Notes under the pieces: model-generated
Database searches by the model: none
What the model was told of the DNA's origin: nothing
The model's input: only the letters and a program-made list of their open reading frames with translations
Position numbers and translations under genes: made by a program
Origin: Zingiber officinale
Lineage: Eukaryota > Streptophyta > Magnoliopsida > Zingiberales > Zingiberaceae
Assembly (NCBI RefSeq): GCF_018446385.1
Contig: NC_055986.1
Span: 82,235,659 to 82,299,658, forward strand
Length of the DNA stretch: 64,000 nt
Direction of reading: 5' to 3'
Shown: positions 21,226 to 32,825 of the stretch, in pieces
Layout of the letters: each line of letters begins with the position of its first letter
Numbering within the stretch: position 1 is the stretch's first letter

Positions 21226-22882
21226 ACATCTAGAATTAATCTAATCGCAAGAGGTGGATATGAGAAAAAAAGAATAATTTTAATATATGCTAAACTAAGT
21301 CAATTTCGTAGTGTTTCGTTGAACATACGGTAAATAACAGTTAAATTGAATGACACGATTGAACTCATAAAATTACAAGTTTAGTTTGCTTAATTTTGAT
21401 TTATATTTTAAATATAAGTTAATTTAATTAGTTCGTTTCAATTTTAAATTTGGAATTTATAATATCAATTAAATCAAATCGGAAGTCATAAATTGAATGT
21501 TATATTTCATCAGTTGAGGGGTCTAAATCATTAAGAATGTTCTAACTTAACTAATAGACTATTGTTTATCATCGGCCAATTTATAATAAAAAATTAATTA
21601 TTTTAATTTTTTAACTGAATTATTTAATTTTGTGCATGTTCAATTGGTTCTATTTTTTAGAAAAATATGATCAATTTGGTTAGTTAAAAAATTAATTTAT
21701 TTCATTTCAATTTAATTGGTTGCTTACTCTGAACAATTCAATATATATATATATAAATATTTATTACTATAACTTATTTAAGAAAATAGTAATATAAAAT
21801 TATTCTTACTATTAATTTATCTGCTAAAATCATACTTTGATTGCTCATGACAAAAACATTTTTACAATTCAATATTACAAATGCGACATAAATATAATAT
21901 ATATATATATATACATGCCATATTCACACACAAAATATTTTTTTATAGAAAATTGAATTATTTCTAAAAAAAATTAATTAATAAGTGAACGTGCAATTTA
22001 AAACAGTAAGTCAAATAAATATATTTTGAATTTTTTTCTATAACAATCTTAGGATTTTCTCAAAGTTTAAAACACATTTTAGCACTCAAACTAATTTATT
22101 TTGGTATTAAATTTTTTATTAAAAAGTTGACTCAGATAAAGTTTTCAACTGATATTGTTATAATTGTTTGTGAGCTAAGAGCTTATAATTTCCAATTTCC
22201 GTTAGAGCTTTCGTACCTAAACATTCTATGCTATAATTTGTCCTTAACAAATTTAAATTCTTTAATTAAATAGAAATTTTTTTAAGGTTACCTTAAAGGG
22301 TTTCTAATTTCATCCTTTAATTTTTCAAAGTTAACTTTTAAACATAAATTTCCTAACTTAGTTTCTAGTGTGCTAAATCCAAGTATCCAACTATCGATCA
22401 ATTTTAGAGATGATCGATCTGATTTTATAAAAAATTTTCATCTTATATTAGGATAAATCAGGAAACTCTCACGGAAGTCCATTTTAGTAACTAGCATTTT
22501 TAAGTTTGTCGCCCCATTAGAAGAAAATCTCTATTGTGTGTTGCAGCTGAAATTTAAAACTTAAATGTGCACCGTAGCTCTGGAGGCTATTTCCTTGACT
22601 TTCATTTCATCAAATGAGGTGTCCCTTATGCTCTGGTGTAACAAGAGGGGGTGAATCCAATAAATTAAAAAAATACAGAATAAAATTGAATTATCTATCT
22701 TTAAAAATTCAAAAATACTTTAAGAAAATATAAGTTAAATTTTTTGAAAATTTAACATTAGTGTAGCTCTATTTCACAATCTAAAACCCTAAATTTTGAT
22801 TTTAATGAGTTGAAAATGAACATAAATTTAAAAATTTTATTTTTAACTGAGTTAATTTTAGTTGAAATAATTATCCATATTA

Positions 22883-23308
22883 GAACATCCACATCAATTA
22901 TCCTAAACTAAACTTTTACCTTAAATTTTACATTTTGCATTAAAAAACATCCGCATCAGGTACCCTACTCATTCCATAAATATACATTTTATGAATAGTA
23001 GTTCTTTAAATTTAGGGAATGGATTTCATTCCCTAAACATTAAATACTATTTCTCTCTCCTCCCTCTAATAATAAAAAATTTCTCTCTCCTTCCTCTAAT
23101 AATAAAAAATTTCTCTCTCCTCTATCTCTTTCCTCCATCTAATAATAAAAAATATGAAGGAAAGAGAAAAAATAATAAAAAAATAAATATACGACAAATT
23201 ATAGGGAAGCTGATATATCATGTAGTGAAAATGGATATCTAAATTTAATAAAGTAGTTCTTTTACCCTAAATTTTAGATTTTGAATGAGGATACTGATGT
23301 GGATGGTC
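22883..23308. mobile_element. Tourist/Harbinger-like MITE with TTA target duplication
   Basis: The 426-bp element starts GAACATCCACATCAATTATCC and ends with the complement of GACCATCCACATCAGTATCC. It is flanked on both sides by TTA (22880-22882, 23309-23311), the usual target of PIF/Harbinger elements. The interior is AT-rich and contains a tandem array (23045-23150). No transposase. Confidence 0.75.
23045..23150 (+). repeat. About 31-bp tandem array inside the MITE
   Basis: Three to four copies of TTTCTCTCTCCTCCCTCTAA followed by TAATAAAAAA, with a shortened copy near 23121. Confidence 0.85.
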
Positions 23309-23311
23309 TTA

Positions 23312-24704
23312 TGACTCAAAGTCAAAGAATCATTTATGATCTCCCTTCCGCATAATATTTAGGATTCGTACATATGTGATCTCCATTCCGATCTAAATAA
23401 CTATTTACTAGCAACTTAACAAAATAAAGTTTATACTTTACAATTCTCCTTCTAGTAATGAAATATGAAAGAAAAAAAAAAGAACTTCACTTATTATTAT
23501 TGTGTTTGGACAAAGGGGAAAAATAGTTATTTGTAAAGGGCTACTTGCTGGAAAAAAATAAATAAAAGAAAGATCGTTACTTTTGAGAAAAATAAAGAAG
23601 AGATCATAAGGAAGAAGAAGCAAAAGAGATGAGTTTATATTCTTCGTAAGTAACCTCAACTAGCTTCAATGAGCTTGGAAACAACACAAAGAGAGGATAA
23701 GATAAAACAGAGTTATTCTTGCAATGCCATCAAAATTCTAGAAAACACGAGAAGAGGAAGAAGATGCGAGACCTGCTCTTGTTGCTGGAAGAGGGTAATT
23801 GATAGTGTTTCTTGTTTGCTAGAGAAGAGAAAGGAAAGAGAAGAGATCTCTTGTATTTGAGAAGAGGAGAGGAAAAAATTATAGGTATACTGTCATTGGA
23901 GAAGAGAAGGAGAGAAGAAAATGAGAAAAAATAGGAAGGAAAAAAAAAATAAAAGAGAGGGATGGGCGAAAGCATAGCAGTAATGTAAAGCACGGTGGGG
24001 ACAGTTGTGTCCATAGGGAGAAAAGGGAGAAAAAAAAAAGAGAAAAAAAAAGATTTGCTATAATTTTGTCAAATCAATCCCTATTTAAACTAACATAATC
24101 TTTATTTCTGCGACTACTTGTTAGATTTAGTTCGAATATGATCTTATTTTAATTTAGCATCCTCACTTTATATTTTACGATTTAGTTAGTTTTTTATTAT
24201 TATATATTTTATTTTTAAAATTTAATACTTAATATTCCAAATCACTATATTTTTCGTAAAAATGATACCAATGGATAGTTTAGGTCGAAGACTTTCTAAA
24301 TATCTGATCAATTATACTTTTCCAACGATAAGGTGGTGAATCGGCCGATCAAGATGGCGGTGAGGGTTTTCATATATATATATATAGCGATTTGATATCT
24401 TTGGCGCAACAACGTAGTCCATTTTTTTATTTTATTTATTTTTTTGGTTTGTGATTAAGTCAATTAAGATTTTACATTTAAGATTTAGAGGTTAAGTTAT
24501 AATATTAACATAAAAATATTTTTTAAATGAAAAAAATAAATTTATGTGCTCACGAGATGTGCAGGATAATAAATCTCTCTCTAAGTAATATTATCCCCGC
24601 ACATCTTACGATATACATTTCATGAGCATCTCAAAATTATCCGTAAACCCTTAAATGGCTAAATCTCAAGTAAAAAAAAAAATCTAGGCAACACGCATAG
24701 GACG

Positions 24705-24789
<85 letters not shown>

Positions 24790-25221
24790 GAGGGGCGATT
24801 TATATACATATAAAATCGTGCATCTTGAACCGTCTCAATTGTGGACGGTGAGTGGAAAAACATATCAAACTTTTATTTATATATATATATATCCAGGGTG
24901 GTTGCACCGACCAACCCCACTACACCCTTGCCCTTAATTATGTCATTATTGATTGTCATGAAAGCAATTCTCGCTTTGTTATGGATCCCTCCATTTAATA
25001 CCCTTGACGAAGATGCAATTTTATCTCGCTGTTGTTAAGTTTTTTATTTTGAATTTTACTTTGACTCTTTCTTTTTCCTTTTTCAATTGGGGACATATAT
25101 ATGTTATGTATCTTTTTCATCACAAGAAAAAAACTTCTACCTTTCTTTGCCTTTGTTTTTTTCTCTTGCTCTGCAATTTTTTTGTGTTGCTTATCAAAAT
25201 TTGAATTTTTAAAAATTTAAA
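23312..25221. other. AT-rich intergenic sequence with purine-rich stretch and AT microsatellite
   Basis: Bases 23570-24050 are purine-rich on the plus strand (GAAGAGAGG words), giving spurious minus-strand frames. An imperfect inverted repeat around GAGATGTGCRGGATAAT lies at about 24551-24610. No gene was recognised. Confidence 0.5.
24705..24786. repeat. (AT)n microsatellite
   Basis: About 40 uninterrupted AT units, likely length-variable between individuals. Shorter AT runs flank it at 24371 and 24877. Confidence 0.95.
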
Positions 25222-25345
25222 TATTTTAAACACAAAAACCAAAAACAAAACCTAGAAACCGAAAACAAAATCCATAAATCAAAATCAAAACCTAGAAACC
25301 ATAAACAAAACCAAGAGGCAAAATATAAACCCAAAATCAAAACCA
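25222..25345 (+). repeat. A-rich degenerate array (left part)
   Basis: Repeated AAAACCTAGAAACC and CCATAAACCAAAATC words. The same array continues at 29155-29330, beyond the Tat-type element, so that element appears to have landed in or beside it. Confidence 0.7.
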
Positions 25346-25373
25346 GGCCAGATAGACAAACTAGAATAGGCAC

Positions 25374-26177
25374 TTATCCTATCCGAGAGTCGAGTCAACG
25401 GACGCTAGGGACGTGACACTCATTGCTGTCTTCAAATGACTTCTAAGATGACGTGGACCTCCGACGAACTTGCAACAAAGCCGAGCCGGGAAGGGGTTCC
25501 CGACGACGACCCTCCGACGCTCAAGTCAGGCACCAGTGAAATAAAGTGGAAGCAGAGTAACGAGACTGCAGCTACAGTGAATAATCGCGCATACCTCCGT
25601 CGAAGTCTGGGGGTCCTTATATAGGATCCCGGGAGGTGCGTGCATGCTTCCCGAGGCATGCACGCTCCTCAAAGCATACCTCAAAATGGACATGTCAGAA
25701 AAGTGTGTCTGACGCCATATCGCAACCGTCCGAGCATATCTCTGACATGATAGTGGAAACTTCTATCATACGATCTTCCGTCTGGTCTGGTCGCCGACCA
25801 TGCTGTCTGTCGGCGGCACATGTCTCAATAAGGATATCGCCAACTGTTTATTTTGTCCTCTTCTCTCTCATCTATTACTAGGCCGAGCGGGTGAGCCGCT
25901 CGATCACATACTCGAACGGGCATACAGCCTTAGTCGTTCGGTAGCTCGACCGAGCAGACTCGCCGGTCGGCGCATCGCCTCTTTTATACGAAACCCCCTG
26001 AGCATCGGAAACCCGACTTGTGATCGAGTTGTCTTCGCGCCGGCCTGGGCGCTATTAAGGCCGATCGGCGAGGTGACCTCCCCGCTCGACCAACACATTG
26101 GTCTACCCATCTTGACTTTAACTTCTACGTGTCGTTGACCACTGTACGGTTGGACCCCCTCCTTCACTACCGGATCA
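25374..26177 (-). mobile_element. 3' LTR of the Tat-type element
   Basis: Ends are TTATCC (decayed TGATCC) and GGATCA. On the minus strand a TATATAAGGACCCC core promoter lies at 25617-25623. The GAGCGG/CCGCTCG words near 25882-25975 are inverted repeats. Confidence 0.85.
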
Positions 26178-26180
26178 CGT

Positions 26181-26193
26181 GCCTCCCCCTCAA
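26181..26193 (-). promoter_or_regulatory. Polypurine tract of the Tat-type element
   Basis: Read on the minus strand: TTGAGGGGGAGGC just before the 3' LTR, which fixes the element's orientation. Confidence 0.7.
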
Positions 26194-26642
26194 GTCTAGT
26201 CGAAGGAGGCTAAAAGTCCGACTGACTGGACTACTAGTCTAACGGTGTAGCGGCCGCTCGACCACTGAGGTGGGTGCTTCTCTGTTCGAGCATTGTGATG
26301 GTGCCAGGCAACCGCTCGGCAGCCTACCTGTTGGGCATTGGAAAGTTTTGCTTGCCGCTGATTACCTTGCCGACCCGAGGGCGATTAATGCTGACGTCTT
26401 CAAGATCTCCTCGGAATTCGTGCAAATCCCTGCTATTAAGGTCGAGCACGCACCCACGCCTGCGTAATGGCGTTCATTAAATGCCGCCCTTTAACTTGTC
26501 GCCACATGGCGTCACCGCCGTCATCATATGGCGAGGGCGTCAGCTCCGATGGGACGGGTGGTGGTTTGAATTCAATGGTCGGATGTCGACTTCGATCCCG
26601 ATGACTTGGATCTGACGGCTAAGGTTAACCGAGCCCTATGTT

Positions 26643-26648
26643 TATAAA
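26643..26648 (+). promoter_or_regulatory. TATA box upstream of the antisense ORF
   Basis: GTTTATAAAGC lies about 135 bp before the first ATG (26779) and about 235 bp before the more likely ATG (26881). It points away from the element's own LTR promoter, so the extra ORF may be transcribed independently. Confidence 0.5.
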
Positions 26649-26778
26649 GCACCAGCGCTGACAACTATTCCATCGTTGCTGCTTCCGCGTGTTTCATCGG
26701 CTTCCTCTGCCTCCAGCGCTCCGACGATCTTCCACCTCCCTCTCCTAGGTCTACTTTTGTAAACTCCCTGATCCTCTC

Positions 26779-27393
26779 TTGTTTTCGCGCTTGCTTCCCC
26801 TTGCTTTCCTTGGCGTCGCTTCTTTCGTCGTTCTTTCCGTCGATCCTTTCGACAAGCTTCTGCGTTTTCATTTTCCGATCATGGCCAGTTCGTCTGCCCC
26901 CTCTCCCGGCCTTTGGTATCAAGCCATGGAGAGTCGGTTCGACTTGGGAGATGCCTTTAAACTGATCAATGCATATGACATCCCTGCTGACCACAAACTC
27001 ACCCTGGCCGAACCATTCGACCGACCTCATGACCCGCCGGCCGGCATTGCTACCTTCTTACACAACCAATTCGTAGGTGACCTTAGGCTTCCCATCCACC
27101 CATTCATTATAGAAGTGTGCAACTACTTTCGCATTCCGCTCGGCCAGCTCGTGCCCAACTCCTTCAGGCTCCTGTGCGACGTAGTTGTGCTATTCCGAGT
27201 GCACAACATCCCCCTTAAGCTTCAGATTTTTCATTATTTTTACTATCCCAAGCAGTCCGAGCTGCGCACCTTCTTGTTTCAAGCTCGGATCGGCTTGGTT
27301 TTCTTTGATAAAATGCCTACCTCCAACAAGCACTGGAAGGATCATTTCTTCTTTTTGAGTTTTCCCGAGCCGCCACCCTTCCGAACCCAATGA
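26779..27393 (+). CDS. Antisense extra ORF of the Tat element ('putative gypsy type transposon' domain)
   Basis: An uninterrupted 204-codon frame on the strand opposite to the element's gag. The ATG at 26881, starting MASSSAPSPGLWYQAMESRF, is the likelier start because the upstream residues look like translated leader. The middle (FRIPLGQLVPNSFRLLCDVV, then LKLQIFHYFYYPKQ) and the KHWKDHFFFLS end resemble a plant protein family annotated only as a putative gypsy-type transposon protein. Such antisense ORFs are known between pol and the 3' LTR in Tat-lineage elements; their function is unknown. The frame ends with PPPFRTQ at the deletion joint with gag, so the C terminus is probably truncated and the stop codon borrowed. 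Confidence 0.65.
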   Translation: MFSRLLPLAFLGVASFVVLSVDPFDKLLRFHFPIMASSSAPSPGLWYQAMESRFDLGDAFKLINAYDIPADHKLTLAEPFDRPHDPPAGIATFLHNQFVGDLRLPIHPFIIEVCNYFRIPLGQLVPNSFRLLCDVVVLFRVHNIPLKLQIFHYFYYPKQSELRTFLFQARIGLVFFDKMPTSNKHWKDHFFFLSFPEPPPFRTQ

Positions 27394-27399
27394 CAAACT

Positions 27400-28211
27400 T
27401 CGCTGCCGCCTCCCCCCGACCTGAAGAGGTATAGGTCCGAGACCGTGGGAATATCCATGGCCGTCTGGTTGAAACGCTGGATGTAGGCTTGGAAGCTCTC
27501 TCTCGGCCCTTGCTTCATGGAAAATAAGCTGACACTGGTCTTCTGGTAGCATCAGCTGCTAGCAAAGTGGTGGAGGAATGTCGCTCGGAATTCCTTGAAA
27601 CTTCGAATTGATCCGTTCGGCATCCTCCGGAACCAACGTTGTGCGGAGCCGGATAGGGTGGTGAGGAAGACCCTGCATTTGACTCCGTCGGTGTATTGGT
27701 AGATAGTAGCGACATTGTCGAACTTACCGAGATGGTCGTCCGGGTTAGTCATGCCGCTATACTCTCTGATCGCCAGTGGGGCGTAGTGCCTTGGGAGCGG
27801 GTCTTGCAAGATTGCTTCGGAAAATTGACGATTAATCCGCTCGGGAGATGACTCGTTCTGAGGTGCCTTGCCCTTCCTAACATCCCGGGCGGGGGATTCA
27901 TCAGATGACCCTTGGTTGACTTGAGCTAACTCGGACGGGGTCTGGAACAGGGTCCGATGGAATGGAATAGGGGCGGGCGGCACGTCTCCTGGTGTGCCAG
28001 TCTGACCTTTATTCTGTGCCCAAGTGGAGTACTGCTCCGGTCGATCTTCTTGGGCCGCTCAGCCGGCCGACGTCGAGGTCGCCGGCTGCGCCATCCTTTC
28101 AGCTAATACTTTATGCTGCTGCTCCACTATCTTTGCCGCTCGCGCCTGGATGAGTGCGTCGAGTTCTTCGGGAGAGAGCGTCACAATGTGTGAACGTCCA
28201 GCTTCCTCCAT
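27400..28211 (-). pseudogene. Gag remnant of the Tat-type element
   Basis: Translation from the ATG at 28211 runs leftwards through MEEAGRSHIVTLSPEELDAL. It meets one in-frame TGA near 28060 and continues in the same frame from 27983. It reaches the retrotransposon gag core: PLAIREYSGMTNPDDHLGKF, CRVFLTTLSGSAQRWFRRMP and FKEFRATFLHHFASS at about 27550-27790. Beyond 27552 the frame is shifted, but ESFQAYIQRFNQ-type sequence can still be followed to about 27420, where it meets the end of the antisense ORF. Nucleocapsid and all of pol are missing. Capsid-forming role in the parent element; inactive here. Confidence 0.8.
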
Positions 28212-28235
28212 ATTCTCGGCTCGGATTCAGGTGCG

Positions 28236-28253
28236 TTCCCACAGACGGCGCCA
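28236..28253 (-). promoter_or_regulatory. Primer binding site of the Tat-type element
   Basis: TGGCGCCGTCTGTGGGAA on the minus strand, three bases from the LTR edge. Confidence 0.8.
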
Positions 28254-28256
28254 AAT

Positions 28257-29064
28257 TGATCCTATCCGAGAGTCGAGTCGACGGGCGCTGGGGACGTGGC
28301 GCTCATTGCTGTCTTCAGATGACTTCTAAGATGACGTGGACCTCCGGCGAACCTGCAACAAAGTCGAGCTGGGAAGGGGGTTCCCGGCAACGACCCTCCG
28401 ACCCTCAAGTCAGGCACCGGTGAAATAAAGTGGAAGCAGAGTAACGAGACTGTAGCTACAGTGAATAATCGCGCATACCTCCGTCGAAGTCTAGGGGTCC
28501 TTATATAGGATCCGGGGGGGGGGCGCGTGCACGCTTCCCGAGGCGTGCATGCTCCTCAAAGCATACCTCAAAATGGACATGTCAGAAAAGTGTGTCTGAT
28601 GCCATACCGCAACCGTCCGAGCATATCTCCGACATGACAATGGAAACTTCCATCGTACGATCTTCTGTCCGGTCTGGTCGTCGACCATGCTGTCTGTCGG
28701 CGGCGCATGTCTCGAGAAGGATATCGCCAACTGTCTATTTTATCGTTTTCTCTCTCGTCTATTACTAGGCCGAGCGGGTGAGCCGCTCGGTCACATACTC
28801 GGACGGGCATGCAGCCTTAGTTGTTCGGTAGCTTGGCCGAGCGGACTCGCCGGTCGGCGCATCGCCTCTTTTATATGAAACCCCCTGAGCATCGGAAACC
28901 CGACCTGTGATCGAGTTGTCTTCGCGCTGGCCTGGGCGCTATTAAGGCCGATCGGCGAGGTGACCTCCCCGCTCGACCAATATATTGATCTACCCATTTT
29001 GACTTTGACTTCCACGTGTCGTTGATCACTGTACGGCCGGACCCCCTCCTTCACTACAAGATCA
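28257..29064 (-). mobile_element. 5' LTR of the Tat-type element
   Basis: Ends TGATCC and AGATCA; minus-strand TATATAAGGACCCC at 28501-28507. It contains a G-run (28513-28521) where the other LTR has GGGAGGTGC. Confidence 0.85.
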
Positions 29065-29154
29065 GGCAGGTAAATCAAATTAGTAAACAGAGAGACCACC
29101 AAGCATATACGACTAGACGAATCAAACAAACAAATAAGCATATTGACAAAAGTA

Positions 29155-29330
29155 GAATCAAAACCTAAAACTAGAACATAAAAACCAAAAATAAAACCTA
29201 GAAACCAAAAACAAAACCTAACAACCAGAAACAGATTCCATAAACCAAAATCAAAATCTAGGAATCATAAACAGAATACAGATATAAAAAAATAAATAAA
29301 TTCAAAATCAAAATTAGATTGGACAAGTAA
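29155..29330 (+). repeat. A-rich degenerate array (right part)
   Basis: AAAACCTAGAAACC, AAAACCTAACAACC and CCATAAACCAAAATC words matching 25222-25345. Confidence 0.7.
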
Positions 29331-30050
29331 ATCAAATAAGCGGACAGATAGACAACCAAACAAATAAGATTAGATGGACCAAACAAGGACATAAACTGAT
29401 AGACAAAAGAGTATTTAATTAGGTACTCTCAAAATATTATTTTTAAGTCGGGAATAAAAAATTCTTGTCACTAGCTTGACGACGACGGTTGAAATATTCA
29501 ATATTTTTATATTATATTTTAGAAATTGTAAAAAATATAATAACATAAAGTTTTTTATTATTTTAATTTTCTTTTAAAATGTTAGTTTAGTTTTTTTTAA
29601 AGATTGTTAGTTTTATTAGTAAAGAAAAATATCTTGGTTGCTAACCATAGAGGAAGAGTTACATTTGGATTACATTTATGCTACCAAAGCTAGATTTACT
29701 TTCCTATAGATTCCCTGTAAGTCTGACTCATATAATTCCATGGTAATGGAAAAAAAAATCATCTAATGTGCTTCAGTTGAGGTCCTTTGACACGTCTCCA
29801 GGCATAGCTAAGCCGGTAACTGTGACAGATTTGTAACATAAGATAAGGGTTGAATCACGGTGAAATAATGGAAAATGCCCTTCCAATGGAGGTCTGCACA
29901 ATATTTAATTTATACAGACAGGAGGTCTGCACAGTATTTAATTTATATGTCTGTATGTAATCATGTAGTCGATGATATTAAGCCACTTGAGATAAATGAT
30001 ATCATCTTTTATAGGATATTAAGATCCTTTGACATATAGTATAAATATAC
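29331..30050. other. AT-rich intergenic sequence
   Basis: Includes a 40-bp tandem duplication around GGAGGTCTGCACARTATTTA at about 29888-29950. No gene seen. Confidence 0.5.
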
Positions 30051-30422
30051 TGTTAGAACATGTAGAGAGTTAGAGGAGGGGTGAATAACTTGATCGACTT
30101 TTAACTTGATTTGTAGTGGAAAACTTGAAGCAATGATAACACATTCGATTTACTTGATCTCCACTTTCTTGAGGTCCGGCTCTCATAATCTCATCCACTA
30201 TGAAATCCCTCATTTTTGATAACTTTCGATAGGCGGAGAAGTCTCATACAAGTTGTTAATTCTCACAAGAATAAAATACAAACAACACCAAAAACGAAAG
30301 GAAAATGAAAGCACAAAACTTTACACGGCTTCTTTGCTTTGGATACTTGATTGTCGTGTTGGATTGCCTCTTGGTAGTTAGAAATACAATAACACTTCTC
30401 CTCTAAACCTTCAAGAACCGAT
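30051..30422 (-). mobile_element. Copia LTR F on the minus strand, downstream half
   Basis: The left edge TGTTAG, followed by AGGAGGGGTGAAT, is the reverse complement of the usual ATTCACCCCTCCT..CTAACA end of a plant copia LTR. Element D then interrupts it. The promoter-bearing half lies at 44951-45795. Confidence 0.65.
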
Positions 30423-31286
30423 TGTTAGTACTCCAAGGTAGTTTTGATGTGATCAACCAAGTCAAGTTAGGTCATGTTAATTTTTAACCCCTGTGTCTAA
30501 GTGTGCAGGAACATAGGAGTACAGAAAGTCGAGCGAAAGATGCAGCTAGCGAGAAAGACGACACAGGAGAGAGACGACGGACTCGGTGCGCCCGAGGGAC
30601 GAGGTGTTGCGGAAGAGTACGCGGGAGGACAAGAAGGAGACATGCGGTGTTTCCGAGGAACAAAAAGCTATAGCGGAAGATTGCTCGAAGGTCGAAAGTT
30701 GGGTTCGGGTGAACCCTATTTTGGAAGGCTGAGATCACCCAAGTAGAGTCGGAGTCGGAGCAGAAGATCAAGACCTAAGCAAGTGGAGCCGGAGCAAGAA
30801 CCAGAACCAAACAAGTTAACAAGCTGTTAACTTGGGTCTGGGTGCTCGGACTATGAAACTTATTCGGATTGCGTCAAACGCGATCCGTTGTGATGGGGAT
30901 GAAGTTTTATCCCCTTCTTCCAGACACCTCGATCAAGGCTATAAATACAACCCTGGTCCTAAAAGCCTAAACACAACAAGAAGAACACTGAAGAACACTG
31001 AAGAACACTTGTAAACGATTTCTTTTGTTTAGCTTTATATATTTAGTACTTCAACTATTGTAAAGAGACTTCTCCGCCTGAAGGAAAAATTAGTGCGCTT
31101 TCCACTTCCTTGGATTAACAACCTCCTCAGTTGTAACAAAGTAATTCGTTGTGTCTCTTCCTTTTTAATTAGTTTTATATATTTTATGCAAGTATTAATT
31201 TTGTTAAAGCTATAAAGTTTGAGGAAGGTTGTTTTTCTTTGCAGGGCTATTCATCCTCCTCTAGCCACCCGCCAAGGGTCCTAATA
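30423..31286 (+). mobile_element. 5' LTR of copia element D
   Basis: 864 bp with a TATA box TATAAATA at 30940-30947 and a GAAGAACACT short tandem repeat near 30978-31008 that is reduced in the other LTR. The two LTRs differ at many positions. Confidence 0.85.
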
Positions 31287-31331
31287 AGTGAGCCAGGACA
31301 CCTCAGAAGGACTAACCGCCGACTGAAGCAA

Positions 31332-32825
31332 TGAGATGATGACCGGTGCAAGTATTCATCCATCAAAGTTCGAGGGAGACTTCGCACAATGGAAACGCTA
31401 GATGGAGGTATTTTTTAAAACGAATTTTGAGATTCTGTTAATCATGAAATATGATTTTGTAGCTCCTAAGGACCAACATGGAGCTGGAAAGGAAGAGTCT
31501 TTTGGACGAAGAAAGAAAAAGTCGATTTCGTGGCGAATAGTAAAGCAGAGTTCCATTTGCTAAGCATCCTTCCACCCTAGGAGGTCAATCGAATCGGTAA
31601 TTATGACTCCGCCAAAGAGCTCTGGTTGAAGTTCTTGGAACTCCACGAAGGTACTTCAAAAGTAAAGTTAGCAAGGCGAGACATCCTCTGAACCCAACTA
31701 ACAAACCTGCGGATGAACAATGGAGAAAAGGTAGCGCAATTCCAAGCATGGATTAAAGAATTCATCACTCAGCTCAACAATCTCGGAGAATCAGTAACGA
31801 ACCGAGATTCAATCTGGTATGCGCTTAACGCCTTCCCAAGAACTCCAGAACGGTCATCCTTAGTAGATGCATAATATATTTCTAAGGACTTCGAGGTAAG
31901 TACACTAGAGAATTTGTTTTCTACTTTTGAACTTCACAAAACTCGATGTGTAGATTCTAAATAAATCGAAAAGTCAAACAACAATCTTGCCTTGAAAGCC
32001 AAGAAGAAAGATCCTGATTTCGAAGCGTCAATCGATGAAGATGAAGCGACGCTACTAGTAAAAAAGTTTAATAAATTTATTAAAACTAATAAATTTAAAT
32101 CGTAGATGAGAAAGCATTATCGGAACAAAAGAAAGGTCTGATACTACAACTGTAACGAAGAAGGGCACATCAAGGATGTCTGCCCAAAATTGTAGAACAA
32201 GGACAAGGAAAAGAACAGAAGCCAGCTCGGCCCAAGCATAATCTAAATGCCACATGGGATGAATCATCGTCCTCCGAATATGAAATCAAAGCCTATGCCA
32301 AACTAGCCCTAATGGTAGCCCATAAAAAAGAAGACGAAACTAGCTCAAAGATGAGCATCGACGAAGGGGGAGGATCATTAGAGGAAAGCTACAATGAAGG
32401 AGGACCATCAGAATATGAGGTAAGTCAGGTATGTGCCTTATCACCTGAAAAGTCATTTAAATTTATTAAGATTCTTTCCAAGGATCTAGTAGAATTAGAA
32501 AAAGAAAATATAGACTTAAAAAGACAATTAGCCAATGTATGCCCTTTAGATTTGTTTGATAATTTAAAATTAGAAAATGTCAAATTGAAAATAGAAATAT
32601 AATATTGGAAAAATTGTGCATGCTCAAATAATCAAAATATTAGAAGATATAATAGTTTAAACTAGTATTTTAAATACCATAAGGACCCAATTAGAAAAAC
32701 ATCATAGAAATATATTCCTAAGAAATTCTTGATAAATTCAGTAGGTGGAACTTATACTGGGTTTCAAAATCATATTTAGGTTAACTGTTTTTCTGGACTG
32801 AAGGCTTTCAGAAAGAAAGTTAAAT
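31332..32825 (+). pseudogene. Copia gag pseudogene (element D), left of the gypsy insertion
   Basis: Begins near the ATG at 31338 (MTGASIHPSKFEGDFAQWKR) and carries UBN2-type gag pieces with several stops and frameshifts. The zinc knuckle reads YYNCNEEGHIKDVC at about 32142-32183, so the first Cys ligand is replaced by Tyr. An acidic and coiled-coil-like part follows: 32312-32602 is open, with VELEKENIDLKRQLAN. Then come IPKKFLINSVGG-like remnants of the tail also seen in element B. The frame is cut by the gypsy at 32826; what lies beyond (43509) is non-coding tail, not pol. Confidence 0.8.

Larger units (their letters stand above)
19757..22879. other. AT-rich intergenic sequence
   Basis: Downstream of the F-box/MYND gene. 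It holds a tandem duplication (20296-20483), two SINE-like pieces and short AT microsatellites near 21740 and 21899. I see no other gene. Confidence 0.5.
25374..29064 (-). mobile_element. Tat-type Ty3/gypsy element with pol deleted, minus strand
   Basis: Two direct LTRs (25374-26177 and 28257-29064) bound a 2.1 kb interior. The 5' LTR is the right one: just inside it the minus strand reads TGGCGCCGTCTGTGGGAA, a primer binding site known from Tat-lineage gypsy elements. A polypurine tract abuts the left LTR. The interior keeps a gag remnant (minus strand) and an oppositely oriented extra ORF; protease, reverse transcriptase, RNase H and integrase are absent. Flanking GGCAC and GGCAG are a plausible decayed 5-bp duplication. 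The LTRs differ at many sites, mostly transitions, so the insertion is not recent. Confidence 0.85.

Noticed and set aside
23730..24014. Hydrophobic 94-codon minus-strand frame
   Set aside because: It lies opposite a GA-rich purine stretch, which always gives Phe/Ser/Leu-rich frames.
30484..30771. 95-codon minus-strand frame in LTR D
   Set aside because: LTR sequence; the homologous region of the other LTR (44150-44430) does not keep the frame.
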